From contig NZ_JAGIPG010000002.1 in assembly GCF_017877055.1 (NCBI RefSeq), positions 1,364,001 to 1,428,000 on the forward strand: a stretch of DNA of 64,000 nt. Direction: 5' to 3'. The translations under genes were made by a program, and so were the position numbers. Under the pieces are notes generated by a model. The model ran no database searches and was not told where the DNA came from. It saw nothing but the letters and a program-made list of their open reading frames with translations. The first letter of the stretch is position 1, and each line of letters begins with the position of its first letter. Source of the DNA: Neorhizobium galegae. Its GTDB lineage: Bacteria; Pseudomonadota; Alphaproteobacteria; Rhizobiales; Rhizobiaceae. This document shows positions 18,121 through 27,632 of this stretch, in pieces.

Positions 18121-19008
18121 ATGACATTGCAGTCCATGACCGGTTTTGCCCGCAGCGAAGGCACGAGCGGGCGCAACCGTTATGCATGGGAACTGCGCTC
18201 GGTGAACGGAAAAGGCCTCGATATGAGGCTGCGTCTGCCGCCGGGTCTCGAACGGCTGGAGCCGGACGTCCGCCGGCTGATCTCGGAAAAGTTTTCGCGC
18301 GGCAATCTGCAGGCGAGCCTTACCCTCACCGTTGCCGAGACCAAGGTGGAAGCGGTGCTGAATCGCGATGCGCTGGCGGCCGTGCTGGCGCTGCGCGCCG
18401 AACTCGGCGATCTCGTCGACCCTTCGCCGCTGAGGCTCGATACGCTGGTGGGCATTCGCGGCCTGGTGGATATCCGCGAGGCGGAAGAGGACGAGGAGAC
18501 GGTTGCCGCCCGCGATGCCGCGATCCTTGCAAGCCTCGAGGAAGCGGTCGGCCATCTGCAGCGAATGCGCGAAGGCGAGGGGACGGCGCTTACGGCCGTG
18601 CTCAAGGGGCAGGTCGCCCGCATCGCCGAGCTTGCTCGGATCGTCGAAGCCGACCCTTCCCGCACGCCGGAGGAGATCGCCCGCAAGCTCTCCTTCCAGC
18701 TTGCAGCCCTTCTCCAGGAGGCGCCGACGCTCGACCGCGATCGGCTGCATGCGGAAGCGGCCCTGCTTGCCACCAAGGCCGATCTGCGCGAGGAGATCGA
18801 TCGGCTGAAGGCGCATGTCGCGGCCGCGGGCGAGCTTATAGACAAGGGCGGCCCGGTTGGCCGCCGGCTCGATTTCCTTGCACAGGAATTTAACCGGGAA
18901 TCGAATACTATCTGTTCGAAGTCCAATTCGGCCGCGGTCACGTCCGCCGGCATCGAATTGAAAGTCGTCATCGACCAGTTCCGCGAACAGGTCCAGAATC
19001 TGGAGTAA
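18121..19008 (+). CDS. YicC/YloC family endoribonuclease
   Basis: A 295-residue protein beginning MTLQSMTGFARSEG, the invariant start of the YicC family, and ending with the DUF1732 part (EFNRESNTICSKS, AGIELKVVIDQFREQVQNLE). The family has been reported to act as an endoribonuclease; its alphaproteobacterial substrates are not known. It is 32 bases after mltG, and gmk starts 3 bases after its stop, as in most bacteria where yicC precedes gmk. Cytoplasmic. Confidence 0.93.
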   Translation: MTLQSMTGFARSEGTSGRNRYAWELRSVNGKGLDMRLRLPPGLERLEPDVRRLISEKFSRGNLQASLTLTVAETKVEAVLNRDALAAVLALRAELGDLVDPSPLRLDTLVGIRGLVDIREAEEDEETVAARDAAILASLEEAVGHLQRMREGEGTALTAVLKGQVARIAELARIVEADPSRTPEEIARKLSFQLAALLQEAPTLDRDRLHAEAALLATKADLREEIDRLKAHVAAAGELIDKGGPVGRRLDFLAQEFNRESNTICSKSNSAAVTSAGIELKVVIDQFREQVQNLE

Positions 19009-19011
19009 GAC

Positions 19012-19692
19012 ATGAGCCCGGCCCCATCGTCTCAGGGCAAGCCGTCCTCGGCCGTGAAGATCGCCCGGCGCGGATTGATGCTGGTTCTTTCCTCGCCGTC
19101 GGGCGCCGGCAAGTCGACGATCGCCCGCAATCTTCTGGATGCGGATCGCAGCCTCGAAATCTCGATCAGCGTCACCACGCGGGCCAAGCGGCCGAGCGAA
19201 ATCGCGGATAAGCACTATCACTTCATCACCGTGCCGCAGTTCGAAAAGATGCGCGACGCCGGCGACCTGCTCGAATGGGCCGAAGTGCACGGCAACTTCT
19301 ACGGCACCCCGCGCGAGCCTGTGGAACAGGCGATGAGCGAAGGCCGCGACATGCTGTTCGACATCGACTGGCAGGGCGCCCGCCAGCTGCAGGAAAAGAT
19401 GGCCGCCGACGTCGTCTCGATCTTCGTGCTGCCGCCGACCATGACCGAACTGCAGTCGCGCCTGCACCGCCGCGCCGAGGACTCCGAAGAGGTGATCCGC
19501 ACCAGGCTTCTGAACTCGCGCGCCGAGATCGAGCACTGGCGGGAATACGACTACGTCATCGTCAACGACGATCTCGACGAGGCCTTCGGGCATGTCAGCT
19601 GCATCGTCAACGCCGAACGCATCCGCCGCGACCGGCGGCATGGGTTGTTCGATTTTGTGAGCGAGTTGCTGACGGAGGAGCCGAAGCTTTAG
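19012..19692 (+). CDS. gmk: Guanylate kinase
   Basis: Phosphorylates GMP to GDP with ATP. The 226-residue protein has the P-loop SPSGAGKST at 28-36. The GMP-binding segment includes [23 protein letters not shown] and the GNFYGTP motif, and the lid holds [14 protein letters not shown]. The N-terminal extension of about 20 residues is low complexity. Translationally close to yicC (3-base gap). Cytoplasmic. Confidence 0.96.
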   Translation: MSPAPSSQGKPSSAVKIARRGLMLVLSSPSGAGKSTIARNLLDADRSLEISISVTTRAKRPSEIADKHYHFITVPQFEKMRDAGDLLEWAEVHGNFYGTPREPVEQAMSEGRDMLFDIDWQGARQLQEKMAADVVSIFVLPPTMTELQSRLHRRAEDSEEVIRTRLLNSRAEIEHWREYDYVIVNDDLDEAFGHVSCIVNAERIRRDRRHGLFDFVSELLTEEPKL

Positions 19693-19946
19693 GGGGCGGG
19701 CTGGTGGTGTGCTTGCCTGTTGCAGGGAATCCTAGCGGTTCACCGCCGCCATTTGCGGTTTACACGCCAAATGTGAGGAATAACGGGACCGCTTGCGCTC
19801 AGAAGCGGAGATCGCAACCTCTTCAGGTCATGACGTTGCAGCATGTCCACACGCTCCAAGTGTTTCGCGCGACAATGGCGCAGTGAGTAGACCGCTTGAT
19901 CCGGTTCTGTATGATCCCTGTCTACTAAAGGTGACCGGGGATATTC

Positions 19947-20339
19947 ATGAAATTTATGCTTGCCGCATTCGCGGGCTTATTGCTGTTGACGGGCTGTCAG
20001 ACATCCGTGCCGGAAAGCGTTGCATCGTCGCAGACACCGCCGACGGCTTCCGTGAAGCGGGAGGTGCTGAGAACTGCCTATCGGATGGGTTTCCGCGGCC
20101 AGGACATCTACGGCGCGCAGATTTCAAGCATCGTCCTGCTCAAGCCGGAGAAGAATATCTACGCCTTCTGCGTTTCCGGCTTTGGACGGCAGTATAATTA
20201 TCCCGCTCGTTACGGTGTATCCATGCGCGACGGAAAGATTTTGGGCTACACGCTCGACGATATCCGTTGCCAGGACCGCCGCCTCAAATACTACTCGTTT
20301 CCGGAACTCAACAATCTCGGGCGGCAGCCGCCGGCCTGA
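19947..20339 (+). CDS. Small putative lipoprotein
   Basis: A 130-residue protein with a lipoprotein signal peptide: MKFMLAAFAG, a Leu run, then lipobox LTGC with Cys17 as the lipidation site. The mature part (PESVASSQTPPTAS linker, then about 100 residues with YGAQISSIVLLKPEKN and FCVSGFGRQYNYPARYG) is not a family I recognise. It stands alone 254 bases after gmk and 150 bases before the exporter gene that ends on the other strand. It is probably anchored in the outer or inner membrane facing the periplasm. Confidence 0.7.
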   Translation: MKFMLAAFAGLLLLTGCQTSVPESVASSQTPPTASVKREVLRTAYRMGFRGQDIYGAQISSIVLLKPEKNIYAFCVSGFGRQYNYPARYGVSMRDGKILGYTLDDIRCQDRRLKYYSFPELNNLGRQPPA

Positions 20340-20400
20340 ACCCCGCGCTCTAAACTTGAAGGATTCTGGTTGCGGTGGCAGTTTCGCGCCAAGAGGAGAC

Positions 20401-20550
20401 ATGCGCTTGTCGTTGAAAATTTCGATAAAACGAATGTTGAGTGCCGAAAAGACACCGCATGTCTCCATTGAAAGAACTTGGTTGGCTTCTATTCAGCCAA
20501 TGCCTTCACGCCCAACTGCGTCCTCGTCGCTTTCCGTTGGACCAGGATGA
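20401..20550 (+). CDS. Possible small ORF or gene remnant (49 codons)
   Basis: An ATG directly after AGAGGAGAC, an excellent ribosome site, opens a 49-codon frame starting MRLSLKISIKRML. This beginning resembles the N-termini of rhizobial methyl-accepting chemotaxis proteins, which often start MRLSIK, but no membrane helix follows. It runs into the 3' end of the convergent exporter gene. It may be the stub of a deleted gene whose ribosome site survives, or a genuine small protein. Confidence 0.3.
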   Translation: MRLSLKISIKRMLSAEKTPHVSIERTWLASIQPMPSRPTASSSLSVGPG

Positions 20551-21391
20551 TCCCCACGATGGTCATGCCACCGCCAACGAGATGGTAGACATGCAAGGTC
20601 TCTCCGAGAAAGACAGCGGCGACGATGGCTGTCAAGATCGGGATCAGGTTCATGAAGATTGCCGTCCGGGCTGCCCCCAGATGCTTGACCGCTGACATCC
20701 ATACGAATGGGGCAAGGATGGAGCCAGGAAGCGCCGCATAAAGGACCATGGCCGTGTTTGACATGTTAAAAGTCGACGGTGCTGACATTAGGTAGGTTGG
20801 GATGAGGAACACCACCGCAGTGCAGATCTGGACGTAGATGGACGTCCACATGGCCAGCGGAATAGCCCAGCGCTTGAGAAGAATTCCATAACCGGCATAG
20901 GCGAGCACTGCGATCAGCATGATCGCATCTCCACGGCCCACGCCTTGCGACAGGAGGCGTGATGGCTCGCCCTGACCCAGCACAACGAAGATCCCGAAAA
21001 GGGAAATAAGGCCGCCAAGCATCGCAAGGCTGGATGGTTTGTCGCCCAGGAAGACGATGCTCAGGATCAGGGTCAGCAGTGGAACAAGCGACAGCATGAT
21101 CGCTATGTTGGTTGCCGAGGTGAACGCGGCCGCATAATAGCCGAGCCCTTGGCATGCCGCCATGCCGAGCAGGCCTAGAACGACCAGTTTTGGAAAGTAG
21201 GTTGCAACTGTTCTGCGGTGACGCCAAACGTCGCGCCCGACGATCGGCGTCAAGATGACCAGGGCAATAAACCAGCGCTCGAAGGCGATATCGCCTGGGG
21301 CGATCGCGCCTGCTGCGAGCTTGCTGACGATGGTGTTTCCAACCCAGATGAACACCGCGAGCAGGGCGAATAGAAGATATTTGATAGGCAC
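20489..21391 (-). CDS. EamA/DMT-family transporter
   Basis: A 300-residue inner-membrane protein with about ten hydrophobic segments arranged as two EamA repeats, starting IKYLLFALLAVFIWVGNTIVSKLAAG. The drug/metabolite transporter superfamily exports small metabolites or amino acids; the substrate is unknown. An AAGGAGG ribosome site precedes its ATG. It is divergent from an AraC-type regulator with a palindrome in the shared gap, so the regulator probably controls it. Codon use is less GC-rich than in flanking genes, which fits horizontal gain. Confidence 0.88.
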   Translation of the reverse strand: MPIKYLLFALLAVFIWVGNTIVSKLAAGAIAPGDIAFERWFIALVILTPIVGRDVWRHRRTVATYFPKLVVLGLLGMAACQGLGYYAAAFTSATNIAIMLSLVPLLTLILSIVFLGDKPSSLAMLGGLISLFGIFVVLGQGEPSRLLSQGVGRGDAIMLIAVLAYAGYGILLKRWAIPLAMWTSIYVQICTAVVFLIPTYLMSAPSTFNMSNTAMVLYAALPGSILAPFVWMSAVKHLGAARTAIFMNLIPILTAIVAAVFLGETLHVYHLVGGGMTIVGIILVQRKATRTQLGVKALAE

Positions 21392-21417
21392 AAGAAGCCT
21401 CCTTGCTGATGAAGGCT

Positions 21418-21449
21418 TTTGCTAGCAAATGTCCAATTATCAATATATA
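21418..21449. promoter_or_regulatory. Divergent promoter region with a 12-bp palindrome
   Basis: A perfect palindrome TTTGCTAGCAAA (21418-21429) lies between the exporter and the AraC-type gene. On the plus strand, TTGCTA (21419-21424) and AATATA (21442-21447) with 17 bases between them form a plausible promoter for the regulator, so a protein bound to the palindrome would cover its -35 box. This is a reasonable candidate operator for the AraC-type protein. Confidence 0.45.
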
Positions 21450-21488
21450 GCAATAAAAGGACATCGAGCAGTTGCGATCGGACGGATC

Positions 21489-22277
21489 ATGAAGACTGAA
21501 ATCGCCGCTGGAGAGACACCGGCCCCCCTCTCATTCCGGACGGAAAACTATGAGGCCGGATCTGTATTTCAAGAAAGACGGCAGCCCTGGTGCAAGGTGG
21601 GTTACGCGGTGAAGGGCGTGGTTGAAGCGAAAGTGGAGGGCAGGCGATTTCTCTGTCCGCCGCACTACGCTACATGGATCCCCGCCGATGCCTTGCACGC
21701 GTGCCACAATCGCGAGAACGTCAAATTCGTGTCGATCTACATCGACAGCAGTCTTTGCACCAACATGCCGGAAAGACCCTGCACGCTTGCACTCAGCCCG
21801 TTGATCAAGGCTATCCTCGCTGACTTCGCCGATCGTCGGATCACAGTGCCCGAGACGGATGCCGATCGGCGACTTGCCTTCGTTCTGGTCGACCAGTTGC
21901 TCAAGGCTCCAAGGCGGGAGAGCTTTCTACCCATATCGGACGATGAACTGCTCCGTCCCGTCATCCATGCACTTCAGGCAAATGCCAGCGATCGGAAGTC
22001 TCTCGCAGAATGGGCACGATCTCTCGGCACTACCGAAAAAACCTTGTCGAGGCGGTTTCAGGGACAGCTTGGAATATCGTTCAACGAATGGCGCCAGAGG
22101 CTGAAGCTGGTCGCTTCGCTTTCGCTCATCGAAGATGGTAAATCGGTTCAATCGATCGCGAACGAACTGGGCTACAGCAGCGCGTCGGCGTTTATTGCCA
22201 TGTTCAAAAGACAGACGGGGACTAGCCCGACACATTTGGCGTCCATGGCGACCAGCCAGAGTGTCATCCAATCCTGA
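21489..22277 (+). CDS. AraC family transcriptional regulator
   Basis: A 262-residue protein with an N-terminal cupin-like ligand domain (about 1-140) and a C-terminal AraC double HTH (about 165-255). The second HTH is typical (SVQSIANELGYSSASAFIAMFKRQTGTSP). I prefer the ATG at 21489; the alternative in-frame ATG at 21429 lies inside the palindrome and upstream of the predicted -10 box. It is divergent from the EamA transporter, its likely target. Confidence 0.88.
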   Translation: MKTEIAAGETPAPLSFRTENYEAGSVFQERRQPWCKVGYAVKGVVEAKVEGRRFLCPPHYATWIPADALHACHNRENVKFVSIYIDSSLCTNMPERPCTLALSPLIKAILADFADRRITVPETDADRRLAFVLVDQLLKAPRRESFLPISDDELLRPVIHALQANASDRKSLAEWARSLGTTEKTLSRRFQGQLGISFNEWRQRLKLVASLSLIEDGKSVQSIANELGYSSASAFIAMFKRQTGTSPTHLASMATSQSVIQS

Positions 22278-22333
22278 AGGTCGACGTAAAAGTAGACTGT
22301 CCGCTTCGGGCCGAAAGCGGTCTTGGCCGCAGC

Positions 22334-23167
22334 TCAAAGGCTGTTCGCCAACCTGACAAACTCTTCCACCGACAGCGTCTCCGCCCGCCTCGCCGGGTCG
22401 ATGCCGGCTTTCACCAATAGCGCCTCGCCGCCGAGCGACTTGACGCTCTGGCGCAGCATCTTGCGGCGCTGGCCGAAGGCGGCGTGGGTGACGCGCTCCA
22501 GCTTGGCGACGTCGCAGGGTAGGGGATTTGTCCGGGGCGTCAGGTGCACGACCGTCGAGGTGACCTTCGGCGGCGGCGAGAATGCCTGCGGCGGTACGTC
22601 GAAGACCATGTGCGCATCGGTGCGCCAGCCCGCGAGCACGCCAAGGCGGCCGTAATGGTCGTCATCCTCGTCGGCGACGATCCGCTGGCCGACTTCCTTC
22701 TGGAACATCAGCGTCAGGCTTTCCCAGAAGGGCGGCCATCGGTCCGGCGAGGGCAGCAGCCAGTTGATGAGAAGCTGGGTGCCGACATTGTAGGGCAGGT
22801 TGGCGATGATCTTCACCGGGCCTTCGGGCGCCAGCGCCGTAAAGTCGGTCTTCAGGGCGTCGCCTTCGATCACCTCCAGCCGGCCGGGATAGTGGTCGCC
22901 GATTTCGGCGAGTGCCGGCAGGCAGCGGCTGTCCCGTTCGACGGCGATCACTTTTTTGGCGCCGAGCGACAGGATGGCGCGGGTGAGGCCGCCGGGGCCG
23001 GGGCCAACCTCGAAGACCGTCGCATCTGCAAGCGGTCCGGCGCTGCGGGCGATCTTCTGGGTTAGGTTGAGGTCGAGAAGGAAATTCTGGCCGAGCGCCT
23101 TTTTAGCATCGAGCCCGTGACGCTGGATCACGTAACGCAGCGGCGGCAAGCCGTCCAGAGTGGCCAT
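22334..23167 (-). CDS. rsmA: 16S rRNA dimethyladenosine transferase RsmA
   Basis: KsgA/RsmA dimethylates two adjacent adenines near the 3' end of 16S rRNA, a late 30S assembly checkpoint. The 277-residue protein has [10 protein letters not shown] at the N-terminus, SAM-binding [12 protein letters not shown] at 52-63 and the catalytic NLPYNVG near residue 123. Its ATG overlaps the pdxA stop codon (ATGA), so the two are translationally coupled. Cytoplasmic. Confidence 0.97.
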   Translation of the reverse strand: MATLDGLPPLRYVIQRHGLDAKKALGQNFLLDLNLTQKIARSAGPLADATVFEVGPGPGGLTRAILSLGAKKVIAVERDSRCLPALAEIGDHYPGRLEVIEGDALKTDFTALAPEGPVKIIANLPYNVGTQLLINWLLPSPDRWPPFWESLTLMFQKEVGQRIVADEDDDHYGRLGVLAGWRTDAHMVFDVPPQAFSPPPKVTSTVVHLTPRTNPLPCDVAKLERVTHAAFGQRRKMLRQSVKSLGGEALLVKAGIDPARRAETLSVEEFVRLANSL

Positions 23168-24183
23168 CAGGCGGCTTTCGACTTCGATGCGAGATTGCCG
23201 GCGAGCTTGATCGCCTCGACGAGGCTCGTCTCGCGGGCCACACCCTGGCCTGCAATGCCGAACGCGGTGCCATGGTCCGGCGAGGTGCGGATGAAGGGCA
23301 GGCCGAGCGTGACGTTGACCGAGGTATCGAAGCCGAGCGCCTTGGCGGGGATCAGCGCCTGATCGTGATACATGCAGATCGCCACGTCGTAACGGGCGCG
23401 CGCCTCGTCGTGAAACATCGTGTCGGCCGGCAGCGGCCCGAACACGTGCAGGCCCTCGGCCCGCAGCTTGAAGATCGCCGGATGGATGATGTCCTGGTCC
23501 TCGCGGCCGATCGCCCCGTCCTCGCCCGCATGCGGGTTGAGGCCTGCGACCGCAAGCCGCGGCTTGTCGATGCCGAAGCGGGTCTTGAGATCGTGATGGG
23601 CGATGCGGCAGGTCTCGGCGATCAGCTCCTCGGTGAGGGCTGCCGGGACTCGGGCGATCGGGATGTGGATGGTGACCGGGATCGCCCGGAGTTTCGGCCC
23701 CGCCAGCATCATCATCGGCAGGACTTTTTTTCCAATGGCGCGCTCGGCGAGGGAGGCCAGGAACTCCGTATGGCCGGGAAAACCGAAGCCAGCCTGGTAG
23801 AGAATGGATTTGGCGATCGGATTGGTGACGGTGCCGGCGGCCTTGCCTGCAAGCGAGAGCGAAACGGCGGTCTCGATCGCCTGGATCGTTCCCTTGGCGG
23901 TCGCCACATGCGGTTGTCCGGCGGCGATCTCTGCGCCGGCGGCAATTGGCAGCACGGGTAGGGCGTCGTCGAAGATCGACATCGCGCTGTCGCTATCCGC
24001 CTCCCGGATCGGCACGTCGAGGCCGAGCATCACGGCACGTGCCTTGAGCACGGCCGGATCGCCGAGGAAGAGGAAGGGCGGCAGGTCATGTGCCTGGCGC
24101 GAGGCCCAGGCGACAAGCGTGATATCGGGGCCGATGCCGGCAGGATCGCCCTGGGTCAACGCAAGCGGACGGTCGAGAGGCAT
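23167..24183 (-). CDS. pdxA: 4-hydroxythreonine-4-phosphate dehydrogenase PdxA
   Basis: An NAD-dependent enzyme of the DXP-dependent pyridoxal phosphate pathway. The 338-residue protein has [12 protein letters not shown] near the N-terminus, metal-binding histidines in FPGHTEFLA and [10 protein letters not shown], and the C-terminal [14 protein letters not shown]. All family signatures are intact. It overlaps rsmA by the shared ATGA and follows the surA-like gene by 43 bases. Cytoplasmic. Confidence 0.97.
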   Translation of the reverse strand: MPLDRPLALTQGDPAGIGPDITLVAWASRQAHDLPPFLFLGDPAVLKARAVMLGLDVPIREADSDSAMSIFDDALPVLPIAAGAEIAAGQPHVATAKGTIQAIETAVSLSLAGKAAGTVTNPIAKSILYQAGFGFPGHTEFLASLAERAIGKKVLPMMMLAGPKLRAIPVTIHIPIARVPAALTEELIAETCRIAHHDLKTRFGIDKPRLAVAGLNPHAGEDGAIGREDQDIIHPAIFKLRAEGLHVFGPLPADTMFHDEARARYDVAICMYHDQALIPAKALGFDTSVNVTLGLPFIRTSPDHGTAFGIAGQGVARETSLVEAIKLAGNLASKSKAA

Positions 24184-24226
24184 TACGGCTCCGAAAATGA
24201 CTTAAGTGTCGCGATCAGCGATATTC

Positions 24227-25174
24227 TCAACGATACTCGATCTGCGCCTTGCTGCGCAGGTCATCGAGATATTTCTTGTCGTTGGGGTCTGGGGCGCCCT
24301 TCTTTTCCTTGCCGAGATCCTCGGCGCGGAAGACGACTTCTGCCGCGAGATCGTCCGACACCTGGCGCTGTTTGCAGATGGCCAGGAACTCGACGCCGCG
24401 TTCGGTGACGCGGGTGCCCGTCGTGCCGCCATCGGTCGTCTTCTCGATCAGCGGCTTCCAGTCGGCCGGCAGTTCGGGGGCGAGGACGCGGCCGAGGTCG
24501 CGGATCGACACGTCCAGCATGGTCGCGGCGAAATCCCTCGACTGCTCGCAGCCCGGGAATTTTGAGCGCGCGGCGTTTGCTTCCTTCTGGCGCTTGGCGA
24601 GAATGGCGTTGCGCTTGGCCGGCGGCACGACGAAGATCACTTGCTGCAGGAAATATTCGGTCGTGACCGGCTTTTCCTTGTTCTCCATCATGCGCGTGAC
24701 GAGTTCCTGGCTCGACATGCGTCCGCGCGAACCGCCGTAGCGTGCGTTGACCAGTCGTGGCCAGCTCATCTGCACGGCGATGTAATTCTTGAAATGCTCG
24801 ACGCCGACGCCGGCTTTGTCGAGGATCTGGCTCATCTGCGCCACGCTCAGCTTGTTGCCGGCGGCAAACCGCTCGAAGGCCTTGTCGACGTCCTCGGTGC
24901 TGACCGACATCTTCACGCGGGAGATTTCCTGGCGCTTCAGGGTTTCATCCACCAGCGCCTCACGCGCGGTCTTGGCATCGGCCTTCTGGCGCTGAAGGCG
25001 CAGGAAAGCGACGCGCCTGCTGACGTCGGTGCTGGTGATCGCCGTCCTGTTGACGACGGCTGCGACTTCGCTTGCGGCCTGCGCCTGCTGCACGGCGGGC
25101 TGCATGACGACCGAGGCAGCCAGGACGGCTGCGGCCAGCACCAGCTTGCGCGTTGCGGTCATTGCGAACATCAT
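24227..25174 (-). CDS. surA: SurA-like periplasmic chaperone, short form
   Basis: A 315-residue secreted protein with a signal peptide (to about residue 33, VQQAQA) and a SurA N-terminal chaperone region (ASEVAAVVNRTAITSTDVSRRVAFL). The C-terminus keeps at most one weak parvulin-like segment (around GTRVTERGVEFLAICKQ), whereas E. coli SurA is about 430 residues with two. I chose the ATG at 25174, which follows AAGGGATTGGT and gives a normal signal peptide. It lies between lptD and pdxA, as in E. coli, and is probably a chaperone for outer-membrane proteins including LptD. Confidence 0.8.
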   Translation of the reverse strand: MMFAMTATRKLVLAAAVLAASVVMQPAVQQAQAASEVAAVVNRTAITSTDVSRRVAFLRLQRQKADAKTAREALVDETLKRQEISRVKMSVSTEDVDKAFERFAAGNKLSVAQMSQILDKAGVGVEHFKNYIAVQMSWPRLVNARYGGSRGRMSSQELVTRMMENKEKPVTTEYFLQQVIFVVPPAKRNAILAKRQKEANAARSKFPGCEQSRDFAATMLDVSIRDLGRVLAPELPADWKPLIEKTTDGGTTGTRVTERGVEFLAICKQRQVSDDLAAEVVFRAEDLGKEKKGAPDPNDKKYLDDLRSKAQIEYR

Positions 25175-25304
25175 ACCAATCCCTTTTCCCGCCCCGGTGG
25201 GCACTTGAGCCCGACCGGCCTCGCATTTCATACTCTATTTGCGACCGCTTGCACAATTCTTGCGGCGAAACGATGACAATCGACCGATCGGACGAGCCGC
25301 TGTG

Positions 25305-27632
25305 TCAGTAGCGGTAGTCCTGATCGAAACCTTCGGTCGAGCCGACACTGATGTCGCCGAGCGTGCGGAAGCTCAGGCGTGCGCTGACGGTCCAGTCGTT
25401 GGCGGCCGTGTCCGACGGCTTGTCCGTATAGGCAAGCGTGAAGATCGTGCACTCGTCCGCATAGCTGATGCCGATGCCGCGCCGGATCAGTTCCTTGTCC
25501 GTGAGATCCCAGGTCGCCGTGCCGGCAAGCGCCCAGTTTTCGTTGATCCGGAAGCTCATCGAGTGCTTCAGCACGTCTCTTGCGTCGTCTGAACCGTATT
25601 CCGGCTGAGCATCGACCTGCGTGTAGACCAGCGTGCCGCTTACCCGCGGCGTCGTGTAGCCAAGCGAGGCATCGGTGCGCTTGATCGCGAACGTCTTCTC
25701 GTCGAAGCGGGCGTTTGCCCCGATCGTAAAGCCCTGCGGCAGGTCGATGGCCGCCATCGCGACATAATCGGACCGGCGCGTTTCGAGACCGGAATTGGCG
25801 CCTGCCTGAACCAGGTCCTCGGTCGCGAACGAGTTCTGGCCGGCGATCTGGTAGGACTGGCCGACAATGCTGCGCACGCCGATGCCATTGGCGAAGGTGC
25901 CGGTGTAACGCAGGCCGACATTGGCGCGCGTGCCGCCTTCGACACGGTCGAAGCCCGAGAACTTGTCGCGCTCGAACAGGCTGGTGGCGTCGAAGACGAA
26001 GCTCTGCGCATCCTCGTTCGGCAATCCGCCGGCCATCTGCTCATCGGGACGCGCGAAGATCTGTGCAATAGGCTCTATGATATGGCTGCTGTTTTCGGTG
26101 GTCAGCAGGATCGGATAACGGGCTTCAAGGCCGGCCGTGAGCATGTAACGGCCGTTGGCGCCTTCAGTCTCCATGTCACCGAAATAGGCCCCCGGCGTGC
26201 CGGAACCGGTATGGCGGATGCCGTCGCCGCGGGCGGCGAGGATCGGCGTCAGCAGCAGGCCGTCGAGCGTATTGAAGGTGCGCTTCCATTCGGCTTCCAC
26301 GGTCAAGCGGCTGTAGCTGCCTTCAAGACCGGGGAAACGATTGGTCGTGCCGTCCCTGTACCAGTCGTCTTCGCGACGGGACAGGTTGGTAATGTTGGAG
26401 GTGACCGAAAACTCGCCGCCGAGGATCGGTTCCGGCGCGTAGTAGGTGTAGTCGAGCGATGGATAGACGATCGCCTGCTTCTGTTCGGCCGTGTTGCTGT
26501 AGGTGTCGTCCTGGATGTTGAAGTAATAGCTGTGCAGGTCGAAGTAGTTCCGCGTCCCCAGCCCGGTGAGATAGACGTCGTTGGTGAACGTGCCGCCGCC
26601 GACGCCCGTCAGCTTGTAGGTCCGCGAAAAATTGTTGTCGCTCTGGGTCATGACATTCCAGCCGAATGTCCAGCGCGGATTGATCTTGAACTCGCCCTTG
26701 GAGGCGGCCATGAGGCGGTTGTTCGCAGCCCGGTCGCTGGTATTCGGATCGAAGGCTTCCGGATCGTTCTGGTGGATCCCGGCGAAGCGGAACGTATGTT
26801 CACCGGTCTCGAACTTGTTGCGGATCTCGCCCTGAAGCAGCAGGCCCTGATTGGAATAATAGGTGGGGCTGAGCGTCGCATCCATGCTCGGCGAGAACAC
26901 GTGATAGTAAGGTACAGTTACGCCGAAGCCGAGGTTGTCGCTCGCGCTGTATTGCGGGAACAGAAGGCCCGACTTGCGCTCGACCGTTTCGTCCGGCACC
27001 TCGATCGCGAAGGGCAGACGACCGATCGGCAGGCCGAACAGTTCGAACTGGGCATTTTCAAGCCGAATCGTATGGGTCTGGCCATTGCGGACCACCCGTT
27101 GCGCCTTGACCTGCCAGAGCGGAGCCTTGCCCGGCGTCTGGGTGCAGGGAAGGCAGGCCGTATAAACGGTATTGTTGAGCACCATCAAGTCGCCAGGCTG
27201 GCGCTCGGCGCTCTCGGCGGCAAGGCGGGTATTGTCGGTGGTCTCGACGCGGAGCGCGTTGATGAAACCTTCGCCGAAGCTGTCGGTGACGTCCAGCTGT
27301 TCGGCATAGACGCGGCTGCCGCCCGGCTCGATCAGCTCGATATTACCGGTCGCCATGACGCGGCCGCTCTTCTGATCGTACTGAACGCGCTGCGCCACCA
27401 TCTTGTAGCGGTTGTAATAGATTTGCACGCCACCGGTCGCGGTGACCACTTCGGCGTCCTGATTATAGACGAGTTCATTGGCGCGCAGCAGCATCTTGGC
27501 GCCATCAGCTGCCTGAGGCACCAGACCCTGAGCCTGCACGACCGTTGCGGATACGCCGAATACGCATACAGACACACCTGTCAGCAGGGCGGCGGCGAGC
27601 CGTCTTATATGTTTGCGGTCACTTACCGCCAC
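25305..27632 (-). CDS. lptD: LPS-assembly outer membrane protein LptD
   Basis: Inserts lipopolysaccharide into the outer leaflet of the outer membrane. The 775-residue precursor has a signal peptide (to about residue 34), an OstA/LptA-like beta-jellyroll domain (about 45-150, NELVYNQDAEVVTATGGVQIYYN) and a large beta-barrel, ending in a C-terminal aromatic (DQDYRY). The start is a GTG whose G is also the last base of the lptG stop codon. Operon with lptG and lptF upstream and the surA-like gene downstream. Confidence 0.95.
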   Translation of the reverse strand: MAVSDRKHIRRLAAALLTGVSVCVFGVSATVVQAQGLVPQAADGAKMLLRANELVYNQDAEVVTATGGVQIYYNRYKMVAQRVQYDQKSGRVMATGNIELIEPGGSRVYAEQLDVTDSFGEGFINALRVETTDNTRLAAESAERQPGDLMVLNNTVYTACLPCTQTPGKAPLWQVKAQRVVRNGQTHTIRLENAQFELFGLPIGRLPFAIEVPDETVERKSGLLFPQYSASDNLGFGVTVPYYHVFSPSMDATLSPTYYSNQGLLLQGEIRNKFETGEHTFRFAGIHQNDPEAFDPNTSDRAANNRLMAASKGEFKINPRWTFGWNVMTQSDNNFSRTYKLTGVGGGTFTNDVYLTGLGTRNYFDLHSYYFNIQDDTYSNTAEQKQAIVYPSLDYTYYAPEPILGGEFSVTSNITNLSRREDDWYRDGTTNRFPGLEGSYSRLTVEAEWKRTFNTLDGLLLTPILAARGDGIRHTGSGTPGAYFGDMETEGANGRYMLTAGLEARYPILLTTENSSHIIEPIAQIFARPDEQMAGGLPNEDAQSFVFDATSLFERDKFSGFDRVEGGTRANVGLRYTGTFANGIGVRSIVGQSYQIAGQNSFATEDLVQAGANSGLETRRSDYVAMAAIDLPQGFTIGANARFDEKTFAIKRTDASLGYTTPRVSGTLVYTQVDAQPEYGSDDARDVLKHSMSFRINENWALAGTATWDLTDKELIRRGIGISYADECTIFTLAYTDKPSDTAANDWTVSARLSFRTLGDISVGSTEGFDQDYRY

